Assembly (NCBI GenBank): GCA_003144015.1
Contig: QFWS01000006.1
Coordinates: forward strand, 158,165 to 222,164
Source: Flavobacteriaceae bacterium LYZ1037
GTDB lineage: Bacteria > Bacteroidota > Bacteroidia > Flavobacteriales > Flavobacteriaceae
Direction of reading: 5' to 3'
Length of the DNA: 64,000 nucleotides
Shown: positions 19,101 through 27,037 of the stretch, one piece after another
Layout of the letters: every line of letters starts with the position of its first letter
How positions within the stretch are numbered: the stretch's first letter is position 1
Notes under the pieces: model-generated
Told to the model about the DNA's origin: nothing
Databases searched by the model: none
What the model saw: the letters and a program-made list of their open reading frames with translations, nothing else
Program-made: the position numbers and the translations under genes

Positions 19101-20373
19101 TCACAGAATTAGATAGTGAACCAAAACCTTGTTGCACTGTAGCTATATCTCTAATTTGCTGGGTTAAAACAGAACCTGAACCAATTTGAGTTGGGTTATA
19201 ATCGTTATTTCCATTATCTGGAAAAGCATTTGGTCCTGCATTAATAAATCCAGGAGGGATTGGTTGCAAATACATATTATTTGCATTCGGGTCTGGATTA
19301 GATTCCCCCAAATCTTGTAATGCAACAACATTTCGTACATTTTCTGTACTATTACTTCTATTTGTTACCCAAACTTCTATTCTGGTAATCTGCACATTAG
19401 AATTAATAAAAGGATAGTTTTCTAAGGATGCATCATATTTATCTCTAAAATAGTGCGCTAAGAAATAGTGTCTGTTTTCATCATATTCTCTAGCAAAAAA
19501 ATCAAACTCTTCAAGGGTTCCTCCTCCTTGAGCAATAACAGTCGTTCTATCTGATTTTTGTTCAGAAAACACGCCTGTAATGGTTGTTTTTCCAAATTGT
19601 AACTCCGCTTTTACACCAAACAGACTTTGAGCTCCTGTAATTAAAGAACTGTTTAATGGCATACTTACATTACCCACTTCTATTTTTTGAATAATGTCGT
19701 CTTCGGTTGGTGTGTATTCTAACTTGATAAGATTTTGAAAATCGAAAGTAGATTCGGTATCGTAATTTGCCGTTACTTGAAGTCGAGTTCCTACTTTACC
19801 TAATAAACTCAAACTGATTCTTTGGTCAAAATCGAAAGTGAAGTTACTTCTATTTTGAGGTGAAAATGTAGGATTGTCTTGTTTTGTAAATAAAACACCT
19901 AAATCCATTTCAACAGAACCCTGTGGCACTACATTAATGGTATTACCTCCAAAAATAGTTTCAAATAAACCCGATCTTACATAAAACTCTGGAAGTAAGT
20001 TTTTTTGTTCTTCTTCTGCCCCTTCTTTCTTGCCGTCATAGGCATCAATTTTTTGCTTATAATAAGCTTTTAAATTTTCTTGAAGTACTAACTCTCTAAA
20101 TTCTTCAGGAGTTAATATAATGGGGTAGTTAATGTTAAAATTACCAACTGTTTCTGTATAAATATATCTATCTGTAAGTGGATCGTAAGTATATTTAGAT
20201 TCAATACTATTTGGGTTAGGCATATTTAGATTTCCTAATGCATAACCTGTACTAGTACTATCTTGTTCTGTTGGTGTTACCTGAGAGTATGAAAATACAC
20301 TAAAAAGCATGAAAAGACTTAATACTGTATACTGCTTGATTTTTATTGAAAAAATATGGTTGGTTGTGCTCAA
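13159..20373 (-). CDS. sprA: SprA, T9SS outer-membrane translocon / gliding motility protein
   Basis: 2404 residues, the expected giant size. SprA is the very large beta-barrel through which type IX secretion substrates leave the periplasm and is also needed for gliding. The protein begins with a signal peptide (about 1-31, ending FSYS/Q) and then consists of long runs of alternating aromatic/polar strands and soluble inserts up to a barrel-type C-terminus (SGITLRYNFGN). The first codon is TTG at 20373, five bases after the ruvA stop. The first in-frame ATG (codon 22) would destroy the signal peptide and no upstream ATG exists before a stop, so TTG is preferred. It has no dedicated promoter and probably depends on readthrough from ruvA. 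Confidence 0.95.
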   Translation of the reverse strand: MSTTNHIFSIKIKQYTVLSLFMLFSVFSYSQVTPTEQDSTSTGYALGNLNMPNPNSIESKYTYDPLTDRYIYTETVGNFNINYPIILTPEEFRELVLQENLKAYYKQKIDAYDGKKEGAEEEQKNLLPEFYVRSGLFETIFGGNTINVVPQGSVEMDLGVLFTKQDNPTFSPQNRSNFTFDFDQRISLSLLGKVGTRLQVTANYDTESTFDFQNLIKLEYTPTEDDIIQKIEVGNVSMPLNSSLITGAQSLFGVKAELQFGKTTITGVFSEQKSDRTTVIAQGGGTLEEFDFFAREYDENRHYFLAHYFRDKYDASLENYPFINSNVQITRIEVWVTNRSNSTENVRNVVALQDLGESNPDPNANNMYLQPIPPGFINAGPNAFPDNGNNDYNPTQIGSGSVLTQQIRDIATVQQGFGSLSNSVNEGSDYAKLENARKLQQGQEYTVDTQLGYISLNQRLNNDEVLAVAFQYTVGGQVYQVGEFANDGLDATGVDTNPGGITTVTNNNLILKLLKSPITNVNQPIWDLMMKNIYNTGAYQLSQEDFKLNIFYNEASPLNFISPADGSSFGVDINGSPVTPSTPPEDLIQNTTLLRLFNLDRLNFNGDPQTNGDGFFDFVPGITVIPQNGKIIFTKAEPFGEYLFNKLALGGEDYNNDMTYNDNQTKYVYDVLYKETKTAALEAADKNKFKIKGRYKSTGGDGIPIGAFNVPRGSVQVTAGGRVLVEGIDYTVNYQQGTVQILDEALKASNTPIQVTTENNAVFGQQTKRFTGINVDHQFNENFVLGATWLHLSERPITQKANYDQEPINNHIFGIHGNYSTEVPFFTRLVNKLPNIDTDVPSNLSVRGEFAYLTPGSPKGTEFDGEATSYIDDFEGSQNAIDLKSPQSWFLSSRPKELNVFSNPTEDENGIQNGYQRALLNWYNIDPIFYGSRSPSGITDDDISDLYTSRVFIEELFPNQDIAQGQTTVVNTLDLAFYPTERGPYNFQTSDVDVSTNTLTNPIENWAGITRQLTSTDFEQSNVEYIEFWLQDPYQDNAANPGGKLVLNLGNISEDVIKDGRKVYENGLPADGNVIGVLPPSDSWETVYPQNQSLIYAFDTTGDQRTNQDVGFDGYDDSEEAQIFTDYASLPDPANDNYTYFLNTEGDIFERYKRYNGLEGNSPDVFSDTDRGSTTQPDVEDINRDNTMNTIDSYYEYELDLKPTTLNLNNPFIVDIKEDQVRELPNGQSVTPRWLQFRIPVDEFTNEIGGISDFRSIRFARMYLKEFTEKTVFRFGTLDLVRSDWRRYSLTLDADGGDPSLDNTEFSVGVIGTIENNGTYISPPGVEPEEFYNNNTVIRQNEQSLVLDVCELESQDARAVYKNINLDMRQYKKLRMFMHAEEGEIPGLNDEDLIGFIRMGNDLTQNYYQIEIPLKVSDGTSRELLWPEENEINLSLELLQAIKAEGISNGTISSPDPTFYDVIDGNLSENPVPEYSPYTLGQQRIAIIGNPNFGDIRTLMVGVKNAAVTDKCAVLWFNELRLSDMDNEGGWAAVLSIDTNFADFANVSATGRKSTTGFGSLEQGPNQRSREDVEQYDVVTNVNVGQLLPPKWGIQIPFNYGQGEELITPKYDEYYKDLTLESRIDAADSDDEKDLIREQSENYTKRRSINFIGVRKIKTNDSKPRFYDVENLTFNYSYNKIKHRDFEIENSIDQTVRAGANYAYNFEPISIEPFKKNDSLFTSEYLKLLKEFNFNPLPSSFTVNTNINRQYNQQKFREVDLTGNNIGLDEFYRRNYTFDYQYTINYNLTKSLQLNLTASNNNIVRNYFKDGIINGQQDPSLDVWDGFFDFGDPNRQFQQLGINYDIPLNKIPVFSFIDAAYSYSGDFQWQKGSDLFGNLEIDGQTYDLGNTISNANRHNINTTFNMNKLYNFIGLKKKTVRKNSTPRAAAVTKEVEEGKDGPKPAKVKNGGQKLANVGIDILTSVKRIQFNFAETNGTYLPGYLRTPGFIGTLKPTVGFTFGSQRDVRDLAARNGWLTVYPDFNEQYSAVKTQQLDYTANIEPFNDLKIDLVGTRLYAENYTENYRINDYGDGYEYESLTPNTFGNFSISTILINTAFSKSDETQSAAFDDFRSNRLDVANRLAEEHYGSSNFPVDSEGYPVGYGKNNQAVLLPSFLAAYKGKEANGISLSAISDFPIPNWDIKYTGLMNLGWFKKRFKRFSLIHGYRANYTINQFRSNLDYDSQDPEELDQGGNFKNETIYSNVNLTEMFSPLIRIDMEMRNSIKILAEIKKDRLLSLSFDNNLMTEIQGNEYIIGLGYRIKDVRIKSKLAGPTKRIVSDLNFKADLGYRRNETIIRYLDLDNNQITSGQTIWSGKLTADYSFSKNLTGIFYFDYMFSEYAISTAYPQTTIRSGITLRYNFGN

Positions 20374-20378
20374 ATCTT

Positions 20379-20960
20379 TTATAAATTTTTTAAAGCCTGT
20401 TTTATAATTACTTCGACACTTGCATCTGGCTGAATTGTTATAATTTTATCTACCACACGTTCAGATTGTTTTTTATTAAATCCAAGAACATCTAAAGCAG
20501 ATAACGCTTCATCTTTATTCGTATTGCTTTTCTGGGTTGAAAGTTCGTCAATATCATACACTTTCAAAATTTTATCTTTTAAATCCAGAATTACTCGTTG
20601 AGCTGTCTTTGCTCCAATTCCTTTTATAGATTGTATTAAAGCAACATCTCCAACAGCTATTCCTTCCCTAACTTGTTTTGGTGTTAAAGATGACAACATG
20701 GTTCTTGCTGTACTAGCTCCAACACCACTTACTGAAATCAATAATCTAAAAATTTCTCTTTCTGCTAATGAAGAAAACCCAAACAACGTATGTGAATCTT
20801 CTTTAACTTGAAGGTGAGTAAACAATTTTAAATTTTCTTGATCAGGGATTTGCGAGAAGGTATGCAAAGAAATGTTTAATATATAACCTACACCATTACA
20901 ATCTATAACAACATCGGTTGGATTTTTCTCAACAAGTTTCCCTTGAATATGTGTAATCAT
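20379..20960 (-). CDS. ruvA: Holliday junction branch migration protein RuvA
   Basis: 193 residues starting MITHIQGKLVEKNPT. The OB-fold N-terminal domain (about 1-62) is followed by a helix-hairpin-helix region (LISVSGVGASTARTMLS and IQSIKGIGAKTAQRVILDLKDK, about 70-130) and a C-terminal RuvB-interacting helical domain (about 145-193). RuvA holds the four-way junction while RuvB, encoded at 29.4-30.4 kb, drives migration. The frame is open two codons further to a TTG, but the ATG at 20960 gives the standard start. sprA follows after 5 bp. Confidence 0.96.
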   Translation of the reverse strand: MITHIQGKLVEKNPTDVVIDCNGVGYILNISLHTFSQIPDQENLKLFTHLQVKEDSHTLFGFSSLAEREIFRLLISVSGVGASTARTMLSSLTPKQVREGIAVGDVALIQSIKGIGAKTAQRVILDLKDKILKVYDIDELSTQKSNTNKDEALSALDVLGFNKKQSERVVDKIITIQPDASVEVIIKQALKNL

Positions 20961-20982
20961 TAACAAAACTTTAATAAACTCT

Positions 20983-20990
20983 CAAATGTA
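20983..20990 (-). promoter_or_regulatory. candidate -7 element for ruvA-sprA
   Basis: TACATTTG on the minus strand, exact TAnnTTTG, about 23 bp before the ruvA ATG. No TTG at -33 was found. This is the only promoter-like element seen ahead of sprA. Confidence 0.4.
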
Positions 20991-21017
20991 ATAAAATTAT
21001 TCGCATTATAAAGCCGT

Positions 21018-23321
21018 TTATTTTTCTAATACATCTTTAATTTCTAGTTCTTTTTTTTCTTTTTGTTGTGCATCTATTACTGCTATAGCTGTCATGTTAA
21101 CAATTTCATCAACACTTGCGTCTAACTGAAGGATATGTACAGGTTTTCGTAACCCCATCATTATAGGCCCAATAGAGTCTGAATTGTTTAGTTCTTTTAA
21201 TAGTTTATAAGTAATATTAGCTGATTCCAGATTTGGGAAAATTAACGTATTTACTTTCTTTCCTGCCAATTTAGAAAATGGGAAAATGTCTTGAAGCATC
21301 TCTCTATTTAAAGCAAAGTCTGATTGAAGCTCTCCATCTACTGCTAAATTGGGATGTCTTTTATGCAAATAACTTACAGCTTCACGAACTTTTGTTGCTG
21401 TTTGGTTTTTTGAAGAGCCAAAGTTTGAATAGGATATCATAGCCATAACGGGTTCCATACCAAACATCTTTACAACACCAGCAGTCATTTGAGCAATTTT
21501 AGTTAAATCTTCTGCAGTTGGATTAATATTTATAGCAGTATCGCTTAAAAACATAGGGCCTCGTTTAGTCATCATTACGTTTGTTGTAGCAATTCGAGTT
21601 GAATCTGGAGCTAATCCTATAAGCTCTAATACAGGTTTCACGACTGAAGGATAAGATCTTGAAAAACCAGAAATCATAGCATCTGCATCACCTTCATTTA
21701 CCATCATGGCTGCAAAATAATTTCGTTCTCTCATTATTTTTTGTGCAGAATACAATGTTTCTCCTCTTCGATTACGTTGTTCCCAATAAACTTTAGCATA
21801 TTTATTTTTACGAGCCTCTTCCTCGTCCGATTTAGGATCGATAATCTCTACATCTGCATCAAATTCTATCTCTTCTTTTAATTTTTCAATGGCGTCTCTT
21901 CTTCCTAATAAAATAGGTATTGCTATTCCTTCATCAAATACAATTTGAGCAGCTTTTAAAACATCTAAATGATCTGCTTCTGCAAAAACCACTCTTTTTG
22001 GATTAATTTTAGCCCTATTTAATAATAATCTTACAATTTTATTATCAGAACCTAAGCGCTCTAAAAGCTCGTCTTTATATTTTTCCCAATTTTCAATTGG
22101 TTCTTTAGCTACTCCGCTATCCATAGCAGCTTTGGCAACTGCTGGAGGCACTTCGGCTATTAATCGTGGATCGAAAGGTTTTGGAATAATATATTCTTTG
22201 TTGAATGTTAAACGTGTTTCCCCATAAGCAACATTCACTTGTTCAGGCACAGGTTCTTTTGCTAATTTTGCTAATGCTTTTACGGCAGCCATTTTCATGG
22301 CTTCATTAATTTTGGTGGCACGAACATCTAAGGCTCCTCTAAAAATAAATGGAAAGCCTAATACATTATTTACCTGATTTGGATTGTCTGATCGTCCCGT
22401 TGCCATAATAATATCTTTTCGCGTATTGATTGCTAATTGATATTCTATTTCTGGATCTGGATTAGCCATGGCAAAAACAATAGGGTTCTTAGACATCGAC
22501 AATAACATATCTGGAGTTAAGACATCTGGTTTAGAAAGACCAATAAATACATCGGCATCTTTCATGGCTTGTTCTAAAGTATCTATTTGTCTATGAGTAG
22601 CATACTCGGCTTTCTCAGTGGTTAAATTAGCTCTGTCTTGTCTAATAACACCTTTACTATCAAGCATGACAATATTTTCTCGTTTGGCACCAAAGGCCTG
22701 ATATAGCCTTGTGCAAGAAATGGCAGCAGCTCCTGCGCCACTAATAACAATTTGTACGCGCTCTATGTTCTTTTTAGAAAGCTCTAATGCATTTAACAAG
22801 GCAGCAGCCGAAATAATTGCTGTTCCGTGTTGGTCATCATGCATGACTGGAATATCCAATTCTTCTTTAAGTCTTCTTTCTATTTCAAAAGCTTCTGGAG
22901 CTTTAATATCTTCTAAATTGATGCCACCAAAAGTTGGTGCAATCATTTTAACCGTTTGAATAAATTCTTCAATATTCTCAGTATTGACTTCAATATCGAA
23001 CACATCAATATCTGCAAAAATCTTAAAGAGCAATCCTTTGCCTTCCATAACTGGTTTTGATGCTTCGGGACCAATGTTTCCCAGCCCTAAAACGGCAGTT
23101 CCATTAGAAATTACGGCAACTAAGTTTCCTTTTGCTGTATATTTATAAACATTATTCACATCTTTTGCAATTTCCAAACATGGTTCAGCCACTCCTGGAG
23201 AATAAGCCAGAGATAAATCTCTTTGTGTGGCATATTTTTTTGTTGGCACCACCTGAATCTTTCCTGGAGTTGGTTTTGCATGATATACTAAGGCTTCTCG
23301 TCGTTTACTTTGCTTGCTCAT
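21018..23321 (-). CDS. maeB: NADP-dependent malic enzyme with phosphotransacetylase-like domain
   Basis: 767 residues, the fused MaeB architecture. The N-terminal half (about 1-425) is malic enzyme: [21 protein letters not shown] and the nucleotide-binding GAGAAAISC. The C-terminal half (about 430-760) resembles phosphate acetyltransferase ([33 protein letters not shown]) and in this family is regulatory rather than catalytic. The enzyme oxidatively decarboxylates malate to pyruvate, giving NADPH. It is the first gene of the minus-strand gliding block but is not functionally tied to it; the order maeB, ruvA, sprA is a conserved neighbourhood in flavobacteria as far as I recall. Confidence 0.96.
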   Translation of the reverse strand: MSKQSKRREALVYHAKPTPGKIQVVPTKKYATQRDLSLAYSPGVAEPCLEIAKDVNNVYKYTAKGNLVAVISNGTAVLGLGNIGPEASKPVMEGKGLLFKIFADIDVFDIEVNTENIEEFIQTVKMIAPTFGGINLEDIKAPEAFEIERRLKEELDIPVMHDDQHGTAIISAAALLNALELSKKNIERVQIVISGAGAAAISCTRLYQAFGAKRENIVMLDSKGVIRQDRANLTTEKAEYATHRQIDTLEQAMKDADVFIGLSKPDVLTPDMLLSMSKNPIVFAMANPDPEIEYQLAINTRKDIIMATGRSDNPNQVNNVLGFPFIFRGALDVRATKINEAMKMAAVKALAKLAKEPVPEQVNVAYGETRLTFNKEYIIPKPFDPRLIAEVPPAVAKAAMDSGVAKEPIENWEKYKDELLERLGSDNKIVRLLLNRAKINPKRVVFAEADHLDVLKAAQIVFDEGIAIPILLGRRDAIEKLKEEIEFDADVEIIDPKSDEEEARKNKYAKVYWEQRNRRGETLYSAQKIMRERNYFAAMMVNEGDADAMISGFSRSYPSVVKPVLELIGLAPDSTRIATTNVMMTKRGPMFLSDTAININPTAEDLTKIAQMTAGVVKMFGMEPVMAMISYSNFGSSKNQTATKVREAVSYLHKRHPNLAVDGELQSDFALNREMLQDIFPFSKLAGKKVNTLIFPNLESANITYKLLKELNNSDSIGPIMMGLRKPVHILQLDASVDEIVNMTAIAVIDAQQKEKKELEIKDVLEK

Positions 23322-23342
23322 ATTACTGATAATTCTTAATTA

Positions 23343-23350
23343 CAAATGTA
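23343..23350 (-). promoter_or_regulatory. candidate -7 element for maeB
   Basis: TACATTTG on the minus strand, an exact TAnnTTTG match placed 22 bp before the maeB ATG. No TTG in the -33 window. Confidence 0.4.
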
Positions 23351-23451
23351 ATAATACTAAAATTTAAACTCTAATGTTTTACCAGTTGAATATATAAAGT
23401 CTCTAGACAATACATCATTATTTTCTATCTTTACTTTAATTATATAGCAAT

Positions 23452-25071
23452 ATGCAAAAACATTTAAGGTTTCTTTTCTTTTTGATATCTATCTTTAGCT
23501 ATGCACAAGACCCAGTAAACAACTTAATAGATAGCTTAAATCTTGTAAATAGCTCTGAAAATAAAATTAAACTTGCACAGAAAATCGCATTAAGTTTAAA
23601 AGAAAATGATTGGGATCGAGCAATTACCTATTTAGAATTATCTGAAAGTGAAGCAAAAAAAACAGATAAACCTGAGTCTTATCTTGCAGGCATTTATGTC
23701 AATGCAGGTAACATGTATAGCTCTAAAGATGTCTTAGATGTTACATTAGATTATTATCAAAAAGCATATAACATTTATTACAATGCTAATAATATTCCTG
23801 AAGCATCAAAAATAGAGAATAACATTGCCGTTGTTTATGCCAGATTAAACAATAAGGAAGAGGCTTTAAAACATTTTAAACAAGTCTATTTATATCAATT
23901 AAAAAAGAATGACTCCTTACGTATTGCACAAATACTGAATAATATTGGGACTATTTATCTGGAAGAAAACTTAGACTCCTCATTATATTATTATAACAAA
24001 TCTCTAAAAATTTCTAAAAAAATTAATGACACGATTTTAAACGCTTATTTATATACAAATCTTGGTCGGATTTACGATTTAAAAAATGATAGTGTCTCTG
24101 CTCAAAATTATTTTAATAAAGCACTATTAACTATTAAGAACTCTAATCATGATAATGCAAACTCTTTTGTTTACCAATCGATATCTGAATATTATTTAAA
24201 CAAAAGTGAAAATGATTCTGCAATAAGTTATGCTAATAGAACTTTAAATGTTCATGATGAAGCTGCATATAATTTTACTAATTTGAATGCTATAGAAACT
24301 CTTTTTACTGCTTATACTAATAAAGAAGATTTTAAAAGTGCTGTTCAATATTATAAAAAATACAACACATTAAGAGACAGCTTAAATATTGAAGACAAGG
24401 CTGTTAATGTAGAACGACTTAAACTTCAACAAGAGTATAAAACACGTTCTCAAATTAGAGAATTACACGAAGAAAAGCAACAATTCAAATATTTTTTAAT
24501 TGGACTTAGTTTGATTATTGGCATTTTAGGCCTCCTTATTTTAGTTATAAAATACCGAAATCGAATGACTAAAAACCGGCTTGAAAAAGAATTATTAAAA
24601 ACAAAACAACAAGAATTAAGACATAGTTTAGATGCAAAAAACAAAGTGTTAATAGGGAAAGCTATGACCGAAATGCACAGAACAGATATAGTAAACGACA
24701 TTTTAAAAGATTTAAAACATATTAAACTAAAAGCTGTTAAAAAAGAAACCCAACAAGCAATAGACTTTATTTTAAAACGTTTACAACGTGATTTAAACAC
24801 AGATATTTGGCAAGAATTTGAAGTTAGTTTCGAACAAGTGCATAAATCATTTTATAAAAATCTTACCAAAAAACACCCAGATTTAACACCTAAAGACCGA
24901 AGGTTATGCGCTTTACTTTTTCTTGATTTAACTTCTAAAGAAATCTCTCAAATTACTGGACAATCTTTCAAATCTGTAGAAAATGCGCGAACTAGATTAC
25001 GTAAGAAGCTAGATCTAACCAACGAAAAAATTAATTTATCAACCTATCTCAACTCTCTTTCCCTTAATTAA
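23452..25071 (+). CDS. membrane TPR protein with cytoplasmic LuxR-type DNA-binding domain
   Basis: 539 residues. A signal peptide (about 1-19, ending SYAQ) leads into periplasmic tetratricopeptide repeats (about 30-310), then one membrane helix (about 346-367), a charged coiled-coil (about 370-410) and a C-terminal helix-turn-helix (about 475-535) with LTPKDRRLCALLFLDLTSKEISQITGQ, written here in two parts: the scaffold LTPKDRRLCALL and the recognition half SKEISQITGQS, KSVENARTRLRKKL. A periplasmic sensor wired through the membrane to a DNA-binding domain is implied. It lies 163 bp upstream of a small gene and a T9SS cargo gene in the same orientation and may regulate them. The ligand is unknown. 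Confidence 0.85.
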   Translation: MQKHLRFLFFLISIFSYAQDPVNNLIDSLNLVNSSENKIKLAQKIALSLKENDWDRAITYLELSESEAKKTDKPESYLAGIYVNAGNMYSSKDVLDVTLDYYQKAYNIYYNANNIPEASKIENNIAVVYARLNNKEEALKHFKQVYLYQLKKNDSLRIAQILNNIGTIYLEENLDSSLYYYNKSLKISKKINDTILNAYLYTNLGRIYDLKNDSVSAQNYFNKALLTIKNSNHDNANSFVYQSISEYYLNKSENDSAISYANRTLNVHDEAAYNFTNLNAIETLFTAYTNKEDFKSAVQYYKKYNTLRDSLNIEDKAVNVERLKLQQEYKTRSQIRELHEEKQQFKYFLIGLSLIIGILGLLILVIKYRNRMTKNRLEKELLKTKQQELRHSLDAKNKVLIGKAMTEMHRTDIVNDILKDLKHIKLKAVKKETQQAIDFILKRLQRDLNTDIWQEFEVSFEQVHKSFYKNLTKKHPDLTPKDRRLCALLFLDLTSKEISQITGQSFKSVENARTRLRKKLDLTNEKINLSTYLNSLSLN

Positions 25072-25112
25072 AAAGATTTTTTAATTTTTTTTACTGATTG
25101 ATTGTCAATTGT

Positions 25113-25151
25113 TTAAAATACAATGAGTGTGTTTATGTTGTTGTATTTTAA
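25113..25151. repeat. AT-rich inverted repeat between regulator and T9SS cargo unit
   Basis: TTAAAATACAA (25113-25123) and TTGTATTTTAA (25141-25151) are perfect 11-bp inverted arms around a 17-base loop. Two short direct repeats of TGAGTGT (25124 and 25156) overlap it. It could be a weak terminator of the regulator transcript or an operator; no T run follows the second arm. Confidence 0.4.
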
Positions 25152-25204
25152 GGATTGAGTGTTTTAGCAATAGCTCTTTTTTTTTAATTCTTTTATCTCT
25201 GCTT

Positions 25205-25212
25205 TAGTTTTG
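25205..25212 (+). promoter_or_regulatory. candidate -7 element for the small gene and T9SS cargo gene
   Basis: TAGTTTTG matches TAnnTTTG and is 22 bp before the ATG of the small gene at 25235. No TTG at -33 was seen. Confidence 0.35.
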
Positions 25213-25234
25213 CTTCAGCTAATACAGAACTATT

Positions 25235-25366
25235 ATGGCTTCATCAAAATCTAAAAAGAACGAAACAAAAAGTTTGGAGGAATTATTAGAAGACTCTAAA
25301 ATAAAAAAAGAAGCTCTTAAAAAGATTATTGATAAAATGAACAAGAACACTAATAAACACAATTAA
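25235..25366 (+). CDS. 43-residue highly charged small protein
   Basis: An ATG-started frame of 43 codons plus stop, ending 2 bp before the ATG of the T9SS cargo gene. The product is lysine- and glutamate-rich (begins MASSKSKKNE; contains SLEELLEDSK and EALKKIIDKMNK), has no cysteine, no signal peptide and no membrane segment, and could form one amphipathic helix. The tight 2-bp spacing, the -7 element 22 bp upstream and the coding-like composition support a real gene. No family is recognised. It could be a small cytoplasmic partner or a leader peptide for the downstream gene. Confidence 0.6.
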   Translation: MASSKSKKNETKSLEELLEDSKIKKEALKKIIDKMNKNTNKHN

Positions 25367-25368
25367 TT

Positions 25369-26973
25369 ATGAAAAAAATTACTCTTTTAATGGTTTGTTT
25401 ACTTACAACCATTTTTGCAAATGCACAATGGAATAGTGATACTGCTATAAACACCTTAGTATCTAATTCTAATGCAGGAGACACACAGTCTGTAGTAGGA
25501 TCTAACGACTATACATACATCGTATTCTGGAAAAGTATAGCGTCACCAACAAATTACGAATTAAGAATTCAAATTCTTGATGATTCAGGTAATCAATTAT
25601 TAGGGGCTGATGGTTCTTTAATAAGTAACACCATACCTATGAGTACATTTACACAAGTCTGGTCATTAATCTTAGATGACTCAAATAATGTATATATAGG
25701 ACTTACAGGTACAGCAGGGAATGTTGGACGTGCTTTTAAATTAGACAGTAATGGCAACAACTTATGGACAAGTAATGGTCTTGATCTTGGAACGGCATAT
25801 ACTGTTAGAATACAGCCATTACCAACTGATGACGTATTAATTTCTAAGTTGAATGGCTCAAATTTTAATGGAGAAATTCAAAAATATGATAGTGATGGTG
25901 CAGCAATATGGGCAAACCCAACAAGTTTAGGTTCTGGAACAGTACCTGCAAATTTATATGAATTATCAAATGGTGATTTTATTTCAGTTTACCATGTTCT
26001 TGGTTCTGGAATTACATCTACCATGTATGCACAACGATTTAATGATTCTGGTGTAGCGCAATGGGCAAATCCAACTCAGCTATTTGCAAGTGGCAACAAT
26101 ACAGCTTATAATACAACTTATTTTGGCGCTCAAGATGGAGATAACATCTACTATTCCTACAAATTAGCCCATGATAGTAGGTTTGATGCCTATGTACAAC
26201 GCATTAATCCAGATGGCACTTTACCTTGGGGAATTACTGGGATGGATTTTGATATTAGACAAACAAATTATGAGCAAGAAATTCAAATTGCATATCAACC
26301 AGGTTCTACGTCAATTTGGGCTTTATGTAGATATACTGATGCTGCTCAAGGCCAAGTAGGTATATATATTCAAAGTTTTGATAAAACTACTGGAGCCCGA
26401 CAACTTACAGATAACGCGAAAGCAGTGTATACCATAAGTAATCTTGGTATTAGTCCTGTAGGTAATTTTAGATTAACAAATTCTGGACAACCTATTTTCT
26501 TAACTGCAATAATTGATAATAGCCTAAATGTAAACCTTTTAGATTCTAACGGGGATTTTGTTTGGACAGAGGGAACTAAGCCTTTAGCAACATCCACAGG
26601 AAGTAAATCTCGTATAAATTTTCACGCATTTTCAAACAATGATTTTGTGACCACTTTTGTTGAAAATAGAACTGGTACTTCTTTAGCATATGCACAAAAC
26701 TTTACAGATAATGCGTTGTCTATAAACGAAGTTGATGAGATTGATGATTTACAATTTATAAACCCAATTACAAATCGTTTAGAACTAAAAAGTAATCATA
26801 CAATTCAAGAAGTATCTGTTTACAATACTTTAGGACAATTAATAAACAAAATAGAAAAAAATAACAGTAATACACTTACAATAGATTCTGAAAACTGGAA
26901 TCCTGGAATGTATTTAGTTCATGTAAAAACCACACAAAATAAAAATCAAGTGGTTAAAATTATTAAAGAGTAG
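25369..26973 (+). CDS. secreted T9SS cargo protein with propeller-like repeats
   Basis: 534 residues. A signal peptide (about 1-19, ending ANAQ) is followed by a body with a recurring unit of the form D-x-(N/D/S)-G-x-x-x-W spaced by tens of residues (DSNGNNLW, DSDGAAIW, NDSGVAQW, NPDGTLPW, DSNGDFVW), suggesting a beta-propeller or related beta fold. The last ~80 residues form a type A T9SS sorting domain: VSVYNTLGQLINKIE, then NWNPGMYLVHVKT and the basic end KVVKIIKE-like. It would be exported by Sec, then moved through SprA and anchored or released. The function of the body is not known. Confidence 0.85.
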   Translation: MKKITLLMVCLLTTIFANAQWNSDTAINTLVSNSNAGDTQSVVGSNDYTYIVFWKSIASPTNYELRIQILDDSGNQLLGADGSLISNTIPMSTFTQVWSLILDDSNNVYIGLTGTAGNVGRAFKLDSNGNNLWTSNGLDLGTAYTVRIQPLPTDDVLISKLNGSNFNGEIQKYDSDGAAIWANPTSLGSGTVPANLYELSNGDFISVYHVLGSGITSTMYAQRFNDSGVAQWANPTQLFASGNNTAYNTTYFGAQDGDNIYYSYKLAHDSRFDAYVQRINPDGTLPWGITGMDFDIRQTNYEQEIQIAYQPGSTSIWALCRYTDAAQGQVGIYIQSFDKTTGARQLTDNAKAVYTISNLGISPVGNFRLTNSGQPIFLTAIIDNSLNVNLLDSNGDFVWTEGTKPLATSTGSKSRINFHAFSNNDFVTTFVENRTGTSLAYAQNFTDNALSINEVDEIDDLQFINPITNRLELKSNHTIQEVSVYNTLGQLINKIEKNNSNTLTIDSENWNPGMYLVHVKTTQNKNQVVKIIKE

Positions 26974-27000
26974 TAATTAGATTGATTAATAGTTGTTTGT

Positions 27001-27033
27001 AAAAGCTCTTTTGAAAATTTCGAAAGAGCTTTT
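27001..27033. terminator. bidirectional terminator between T9SS cargo gene and queG
   Basis: AAAAGCTCTTT (27001-27011) pairs with AAAGAGCTTTT (27023-27033); T runs on both strands allow use by both convergent genes, whose stops are at 26973 and 27038. Confidence 0.8.
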
Positions 27034-27037
27034 CGTT

